Virus record (IMG/VR): IMGVR_UViG_3300037847_003074
Coordinates: 1-39,111 of that record
From: a virus
Length of the DNA stretch: 39,111 bases
Reading direction: 5' to 3' (one strand)
Part shown: piece by piece, positions 35,708 to 39,111 of the stretch
Layout: each line of letters opens with the position of its first letter
Numbering within the stretch: the stretch's first letter is position 1
Translations under genes and position numbers: made by a program
Notes under the pieces: model-generated
What the model saw: only the letters and a program-made list of their open reading frames with translations
What the model was told of the DNA's origin: nothing
The model's database searches: none

Positions 35708-36034
35708 CTAGAAGCTACGATTTAATACTTGTATAGTCAAATACTCCTTTCCTTGTTCTGATAATTCATATACATTACTACAGACAGATTTACCATCTGA
35801 TATTCTGTGTCCTTCTGGTAGTTTGCTGACCGTAATCAGACCTTGTTCATTTAGATTTTGTATTGTTGAACCTATCTTGATAGCGTCAAATATAGATTGT
35901 GTAGAAGTCCTTTGTATCGTACTCCTTAAATCTTTGAACGTAGGTCGTTTATATCTGGTCTGAGCCAGAGATATCAGCAATAGACACTCCAACTGCTTTT
36001 TACTCAATACATGATTTATTTTATTTAGTTTCAT
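35708..36034 (-). CDS. Winged-helix DNA-binding regulator
   Basis: A 108-residue protein from the ATG at 36034 (SD GAGGT, 6 bases upstream). A helix (LSKKQLECLLLISLAQ), a likely HTH (TFKDLRSTIQRTSTQSIFDAIKIGSTIQNLNEQGL) and a wing (ITVSKLPEGHRISDG...VYELSEQGKEYL) match the order of MarR/PadR-like winged-helix proteins. It probably represses or activates a phage or host promoter. The gene sits directly behind an intrinsic terminator (36057-36108) without room for its own promoter, so its level depends on read-through. It is a candidate ligand for the repeated sites at the right end, as speculation. Confidence 0.65.
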   Translation of the reverse strand: MKLNKINHVLSKKQLECLLLISLAQTRYKRPTFKDLRSTIQRTSTQSIFDAIKIGSTIQNLNEQGLITVSKLPEGHRISDGKSVCSNVYELSEQGKEYLTIQVLNRSF

Positions 36035-36056
36035 TGTTACCTCAATGTTAGTTGTT

Positions 36057-36108
36057 AAAAAAGTTCCCCCTATGAAGAAAGGAAACAAAATTAAAATCAT
36101 AGGGGGAA
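36057..36108 (-). terminator. Terminator with 12-bp perfect stem
   Basis: TTCCCCCTATGA (36064-36075) and TCATAGGGGGAA (36097-36108) pair perfectly around a 21-base AT-rich loop. On the minus strand the stem is followed by C and six T residues. It lies 5 bases after the stop of the 36113 gene and before the winged-helix gene, so it may act as a partial terminator (attenuator). Confidence 0.75.
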
Positions 36109-36112
36109 TGGT

Positions 36113-36319
36113 TCACGTTAAGTTATTGTACATTTTTCTGGGTCGTCGCACCTCCTTTCCTCCGTTTTCAATCTCTTTGACCTGACAAAGAAAGCACTCA
36201 TATATAATGGTACTTCCGTCTGGTATTCTGTAAGTACAAGCATGAGCTTCGACCATGAGCTTGCACATATTACATTGTACTTGTGTAGCTGTTAATGTGG
36301 GTAATATTCTAACAGTCAT
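36113..36319 (-). CDS. Small zinc-ribbon protein
   Basis: A 68-residue protein with CNMCKLMVEAHACTYR...YECFLCQ: two CxxC pairs (about residues 16/19 and 42/45) that should bind zinc. The C-terminus is basic (GGKEVRRPRKMYNN). SD GGAGA lies 7 bases before the ATG, overlapping the end of the 39-residue membrane gene. Small zinc ribbons in phage early regions often bind nucleic acid or host polymerase, but the target here is unknown. Confidence 0.65.
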   Translation of the reverse strand: MTVRILPTLTATQVQCNMCKLMVEAHACTYRIPDGSTIIYECFLCQVKEIENGGKEVRRPRKMYNNLT

Positions 36320-36320
36320 T

Positions 36321-36440
36321 TTATTTCTCCGTCAATAATAGCACAGATGCCACAATGACCCATGTGCAAATAATTACATAACAAGAGAAGTGATGTAGCA
36401 TCTGCACATCTGTACGCAAAGTTTCAATCCATTCAATCAT
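36321..36440 (-). CDS. 39-residue membrane peptide
   Basis: A 39-codon frame starting MIEWIETLRTDVQMLHHF, then the hydrophobic SCYVIICTWVIVASVLLL and a charged end (TEK). It starts 2 bases after the upstream stop behind a purine run (AAGAGAGA), and its last codons overlap the SD of the next gene, so it fills the gap exactly. Its plan, a short soluble head and a C-terminal membrane helix, is that of a tail-anchored micro-protein. Function unknown. Confidence 0.6.
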   Translation of the reverse strand: MIEWIETLRTDVQMLHHFSCYVIICTWVIVASVLLLTEK

Positions 36441-36442
36441 GC

Positions 36443-36649
36443 TTATCTCTCTTGCTTGTTGTTAATGCCAATCAAGTCACTCTTACGAGATATAACAACA
36501 TAGTTTGATTTGTGCATAGGTACAACACAAAACTTGACTTTTTTTGCTACTGCCTCACCACAATCTAAACAAGTATTGTATCCGAGTGCGTAACGCTTTG
36601 GGTTAATGTGTTCGTCACATTCAGAACACGTTGGGGATTTTCTAACCAT
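36443..36649 (-). CDS. DksA/TraR-like small zinc-finger protein
   Basis: A 68-residue protein from the ATG at 36649 (SD AAAGGAG). PTCSECDEHINPKRYALGYN then TCLDCGE gives C-x2-C-x17-C-x2-C, the zinc-finger spacing of the DksA/TraR family, including the typical Pro-x-R-(Y/L) stretch between the pairs. It lacks the coiled coil of full DksA, so it resembles minimal phage TraR-like proteins that can act on host RNA polymerase. The rest (KKVKFCVVPMHKSNYVVISRK) is basic and beta-like. Confidence 0.65.
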   Translation of the reverse strand: MVRKSPTCSECDEHINPKRYALGYNTCLDCGEAVAKKVKFCVVPMHKSNYVVISRKSDLIGINNKQER

Positions 36650-36663
36650 TGATTGATTCTCCT

Positions 36664-36756
36664 TTAGAAATCTGATATAAGAGGTGACCACTCTGGGTTA
36701 TAACAAGCATAAGCCAGGAGGACAATAATAATTAATATAAAATTCTTAATCGACAT
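36664..36756 (-). CDS. 30-residue membrane or lipoprotein-like peptide
   Basis: A 30-codon frame, MSIKNFILIIIVLLAYAC then YNPEWSPLISDF: two basic-flanked start residues, a hydrophobic core and a Cys after AYA that weakly resembles a lipobox. The ATG lies 11 bases inside the end of the upstream gene, and the stop TAA merges into the SD of the next gene (TAAAGGAG), a typical compact operon arrangement. No SD of its own is evident. Function unknown. Confidence 0.5.
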   Translation of the reverse strand: MSIKNFILIIIVLLAYACYNPEWSPLISDF

Positions 36757-36955
36757 ATACGTTATACCATTTATCAAACACTCTATCGAGTATAGACGCT
36801 TGAAAGTCATCATCTACTTCTAGTTCGCCCAATGTAACTGGGTGACCTTCTTGTAGGAATAATACAACGTGTTGGAATTGAAAAGGTTTGGAGTCCTCTA
36901 CCTTGAGTTCTCCATCTTTGTAAAGTAAAACACTTGATGCGTGTGTTGTAGTCAT
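36746..36955 (-). CDS. Small acidic protein, first gene of its promoter
   Basis: A 69-residue acidic protein (MTTTHASSVLLYKDGELKVEDSKP...), beta-rich at the N-terminus and ending in a helix (QASILDRVFDKWYNVYVD). The ATG at 36955 has a strong AAAAGGAG site 7 bases upstream, and the promoter at 36991-37019 would start RNA about 30 bases upstream. Early-expressed small acidic phage proteins often inhibit host enzymes, but nothing specific is visible. Confidence 0.65.
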   Translation of the reverse strand: MTTTHASSVLLYKDGELKVEDSKPFQFQHVVLFLQEGHPVTLGELEVDDDFQASILDRVFDKWYNVYVD

Positions 36956-36990
36956 TTTAGTCTCCTTTTGATAAACGTAAACCATATACC

Positions 36991-37019
36991 AATGTAGCAC
37001 AACTAGTTATGTATGTCAA
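36991..37019 (-). promoter_or_regulatory. Sigma70-like promoter for the small-gene cluster
   Basis: TTGACA at 37019-37014 and TACATT at 36996-36991 on the minus strand with a 17-base spacer. Its -35 box is perfect, its -10 box 4/6. It lies about 100 bases downstream of the TGAYAGT array at 37116-37168. Confidence 0.6.
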
Positions 37020-37115
37020 AGTCACAGAGGCGTTTTATCTTTGAAATCAATGATTTATACCTTTTTTGTAAAAAAATGTGAATGGCTATATACCTGCCTA
37101 TTGTACCTCCAGCCG

Positions 37116-37168
37116 TGACAGTACCATTAACATGTAATGATAGTTTGCGAAGCAAGCCTTATGATAGT
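37116..37168 (+). repeat. Three-site array A (TGAYAGT, pitch 22 + 24)
   Basis: TGACAGTA at 37116, TGATAGT at 37138 and TGATAGT at 37162, all plus orientation, start-to-start 22 and 24 bases. Between sites 2 and 3 is a small hairpin TTGC-GAA-GCAA. The array lies in the 222-base gap between the terminator of the 379-residue gene and the small-gene promoter. Confidence 0.75.
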
Positions 37169-37191
37169 TTTTTTTGAAAAAATTTTGGCAT

Positions 37192-37225
37192 AAAAAAAAG
37201 CCCCCCAGAATTTAATCTGGAGGGC
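37192..37225 (-). terminator. Rho-independent terminator of the 379-residue gene
   Basis: Minus-strand stem GCCCTCCAGA/TCTGGGGGGC (10 pairs, one G-U), loop TTAAAT, followed by eight T residues. It starts 17 bases after the stop codon at 37243. Confidence 0.9.
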
Positions 37226-37242
37226 TAATTGAAAAAATTAAA

Positions 37243-38382
37243 TTATTTTTTTCTAATATTTGCTATTTGTTGAAATGGATTTGAGTTTTCCAAACTGCTT
37301 ATTTCTTCAGCAATTTCCTTAACTTCCTTTTTTTCCTCAACTGCTAATTTCATATTTTTATCATCAGTTTTTGGAGTTTCCTTTTTCTCAACTTCAGTTT
37401 TTTCAACTTCAGTTTTTGAAGCTTCGTCAAGTTCATCAGTAGCTTGGTCAACTGGTGTTCCTTCGTCAATTTTAGTTTGATGAAGTAACGCATCAGCATC
37501 AAATTTCAACCTGGCTTTTTCCATTTGGATTTTAATATGGTCTAAAACTTCAAATAGACTAGTAGTCATTAATTTCTTTTCTTTTAATGTTGCTGTGTCG
37601 TCTATTGCATCTCTACCCAACTTACCATTTGGAAGATGAATATTTGCTTTCATATATGAAACCAAAGCTGTGGCACATTTTAAAGCTTCGCTATAACTTG
37701 AGACACTATCCAGATTTAAAGAATTGTCCGCTCCTTTCTTATTTACTTTAAAGCCTGTTGGGGTGTCCTTATCGTTTAATTCTTTCATATTATAAATAAC
37801 TTCATATATCTGGGATACATGGGTTTCAGTTGCATATTTAAGAGAATCACTAAATCTTTCAAAGCTTCCGTCTTTGTCTTTGTAGTGGCTGAACGGTAAG
37901 CTATTTGGTCGGAACAATGCTCTTATATGGTGCTTATTACTTGGTTTAAAATCCGCGTCTGTTTGCCCCAAAAAATAAGCTCTGCTTTGGGTCGTATGAT
38001 AACCGATTGTTAAGTGTCCTGACATTACAAGCCTGATACCTTTGACGGTAAATCCTTTAACTCTGTTTAAGGTTTTCTTTATATCTGCATCAACTGTACC
38101 GTCTGCGTCTGTCCACAAGGTTTCAAATTGTGTTTGCACAATTCCTTCTAGTTCTGCCTGACTAGGTACGTTCTCCAGATAATCATTATCATTTTTAAAA
38201 CCTGCTTGAATTAAAGTAATTCCTGCAATTACTGAGCTATGTAATTGGGTTTCTCTTGTTCTGTCGGTTTTTACCAATGCTTTACCTATACTAAGAAGTT
38301 CGGCTCTGGCATCTTCAACTGACATATCAACTTGCTTGTTTATATTGTCTACAACTTTAAATGTTACGTTTTCTTTAGTCAT
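37243..38382 (-). CDS. 379-residue protein of unknown function at the right end
   Basis: A 379-residue, largely helical, charged protein from the ATG at 38382 (SD AAAGGA, 7 bases upstream); the frame continues to 38466 without support. Residues about 120-185 contain GIRLVMSGHLTIGYHTTQSR and HHIRALFRPNSLPFSHYKDK. The last about 90 residues are Lys/Glu-rich with short duplications (TEVEKTEVEKKET). No domain is recognised. It is the only gene between its own terminator and the array-rich non-coding right end, a single-gene unit. By position it could be an early take-over protein or the factor that binds the adjacent repeats; this is inference only. Confidence 0.6.
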   Translation of the reverse strand: MTKENVTFKVVDNINKQVDMSVEDARAELLSIGKALVKTDRTRETQLHSSVIAGITLIQAGFKNDNDYLENVPSQAELEGIVQTQFETLWTDADGTVDADIKKTLNRVKGFTVKGIRLVMSGHLTIGYHTTQSRAYFLGQTDADFKPSNKHHIRALFRPNSLPFSHYKDKDGSFERFSDSLKYATETHVSQIYEVIYNMKELNDKDTPTGFKVNKKGADNSLNLDSVSSYSEALKCATALVSYMKANIHLPNGKLGRDAIDDTATLKEKKLMTTSLFEVLDHIKIQMEKARLKFDADALLHQTKIDEGTPVDQATDELDEASKTEVEKTEVEKKETPKTDDKNMKLAVEEKKEVKEIAEEISSLENSNPFQQIANIRKK

Positions 38383-38513
38383 TTGTGTTTCCTTTCTATT
38401 TAAACACGATTTACACGGCCTTATGACCGATAAGACTAGTATTACATAGGTAAAAAGATATAGCAACTCTATGAGCCTTAAAACGGCTTTAAAAGGCTAT
38501 TTCCTAGCTAAAA

Positions 38514-38566
38514 TGACAGTAACAAGCCAAACTGCTGATAGTAAAAAAAAATTTTTTTTTGATAGT
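38514..38566 (+). repeat. Three-site array B (TGAYAGT, pitch 22 + 24)
   Basis: TGACAGTA at 38514, TGATAGT at 38536 and TGATAGT at 38560, plus orientation, spacing 22 and 24. Sites 2 and 3 are separated by an A-tract running directly into a T-tract. Array B is the left arm of a roughly 60-base inverted repeat with array C. Confidence 0.8.
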
Positions 38567-38772
38567 ATTTAAGGTTTTTTGCTGGATAAAAACTTATTAA
38601 ATAATTTAAAAAATGGTTTAGCTGCTAGCTGGATAATCTGTTTTTATACAAAAACTAGACCAAACCTTTCACGCGCTCCAGCTGCAACCGATTTTTTTTG
38701 AACCAGAATTAAACCAAATATATACTTTTTTGCCTGATACAACTTCAACTTCTGAACCAGAACTATACCAAT

Positions 38773-38825
38773 ACTATCAAAAAAAAATTTTCTTTTACTA
38801 TCATACTATTGCTTTGCTACTGTCA
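38773..38825 (-). repeat. Three-site array C (TGAYAGT, pitch 22 + 24), inverted
   Basis: On the minus strand TGACAGTA starts at 38825, TGATAGT at 38803 and TGATAGT at 38779: spacing 22 and 24 again. The A/T tract between sites 2 and 3 is kept with one interruption on each half. It faces array B across about 206 bases. Confidence 0.8.
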
Positions 38826-38848
38826 TTTTTAATTTTTTGTACAAATTA

Positions 38849-39089
38849 GATAAGTTATTGATTTTATTACACTTGTTTATTTATTAGGCGTTATCGTACA
38901 CGAACGCATAGTACCTGCCTATATTTTAGGCAATACGTAAACTTTCAAGATGGTTTAACGCACGACCAAAAAAAGTTGAACGCTAAATTATTATTTTAGT
39001 TTAACGCTAAACTATGTGTGACAAAATACACACACAATTTGAAATGCCAGGAGTAAAACACTAGCTTGATAACCTATTGATTTTATTAC
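38849..39089 (+). repeat. 22-base direct repeat flanking array D
   Basis: GATAAGT then TATTGATTTTATTAC (38849-38870) recurs as GATAACC plus the same 15 bases (39068-39089), with only the two bases after GATAA differing. The copies are 219 bases apart and bracket the TTKAACGC array. Confidence 0.65.
38954..39008 (+). repeat. Three-site array D (TTKAACGC, pitch 22 + 24)
   Basis: TTTAACGCA at 38954, TTGAACGCT at 38976 and TTTAACGCT at 39000, spacing 22 and 24. The word differs from arrays A-C but the geometry is identical. Another AACGC (38903) and its reverse GCGTT (38888) lie upstream. Confidence 0.75.
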
Positions 39090-39111
39090 GTTTTTTCTAC
39101 TAGCTGTTAAT

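Larger units (their letters stand above)
38383..39111. other. 729-base non-coding right end
   Basis: No convincing gene on either strand. It holds two TGAYAGT arrays in opposite directions (38514, 38825), one TTKAACGC array (38954), long A/T tracts, a 22-base direct repeat, hairpins at 38416-38429 (CGGCC/GACCG type, in the leader of the 379-residue gene), 38888-38907 and 38916-38932 (TGCCTA/TAGGCA), and an inverted repeat AGCCTT/AAGGCT at 38474-38498. Two copies of GAACCAGAA lie 54 bases apart (38700, 38754). No consensus promoter is obvious. Origin, terminus or control-region functions are all possible. Confidence 0.7.

Noticed and set aside
38396-38466. Upstream extension of the 379-residue gene
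   Set aside because: The extra 28 residues are hydrophobic read-through of the leader; the ATG at 38382 has the only good SD.
37116-39008. 22-bp pitch arrays as Tn7- or Mu-like transposase end sites
   Set aside because: No transposase, target duplication or attachment core in the window; the arrays are also in two orientations within a phage control region.
1-39111. Integrase/attachment site or lysogeny module
   Set aside because: No recombinase, excisionase or tRNA-like attachment sequence seen in the window.

Overview
The window is part of a double-stranded DNA tailed phage genome, strongly AT-rich and tightly packed. It most resembles the short-tailed marine phages of the HMO-2011 type, which infect SAR11, SAR116 and Roseobacter-clade bacteria. 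That call rests on a family A DNA polymerase with a DnaJ-type zinc-knuckle insert between its exonuclease and polymerase parts, a monomeric B12-dependent ribonucleotide reductase, a T7-like primase plus DnaB-like helicase, a SleB-type endolysin, and marine-phage tail-fibre repeats. The host is inferred, not seen. Terminase, portal, scaffold and major capsid genes are absent, so the genome continues beyond the window, presumably to the left.

Layout. Bases 13-19608 (+) are a virion block: two tail adaptor/nozzle-like proteins, a 1609-residue fibre with a C-terminal S74 self-cleaving chaperone, a second fibre built of propeller-like repeats, small membrane and coiled-coil proteins, then three large proteins (682, 1130 and 1095 residues) that look like ejected internal virion proteins. 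The block collides tail to tail, with an 8-bp overlap and no visible terminator, with a leftward block (38382 down to 19601).

The leftward block starts on the right with an unknown 379-residue gene. A cluster of tiny zinc-ribbon, membrane and winged-helix proteins follows, then four larger genes including an M20/M42-like metallopeptidase. Past a terminator comes the lysis/replication segment: endolysin, primase, helicase, DNA polymerase, an SSB-like protein, a Cas4-like exonuclease, two more PD-(D/E)XK nucleases, DUF3310, and ribonucleotide reductase to supply dNTPs. Several sigma70-like promoters drive this strand, most with exact 17-bp spacers, so host RNA polymerase probably transcribes it.

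Two features stand out. First, between the peptidase gene and the lysis/replication segment lies a self-contained 71-nt small-RNA candidate: near-consensus promoter, 5' hairpin, a single-stranded stretch carrying the anti-Shine-Dalgarno word ACCUCC, and a strong intrinsic terminator. Second, the non-coding right end and one other intergenic gap hold four three-site arrays with identical 22-bp and 24-bp spacing. Three use TGAYAGT and one uses TTKAACGC. They look like iterons of a replication origin or a master operator.
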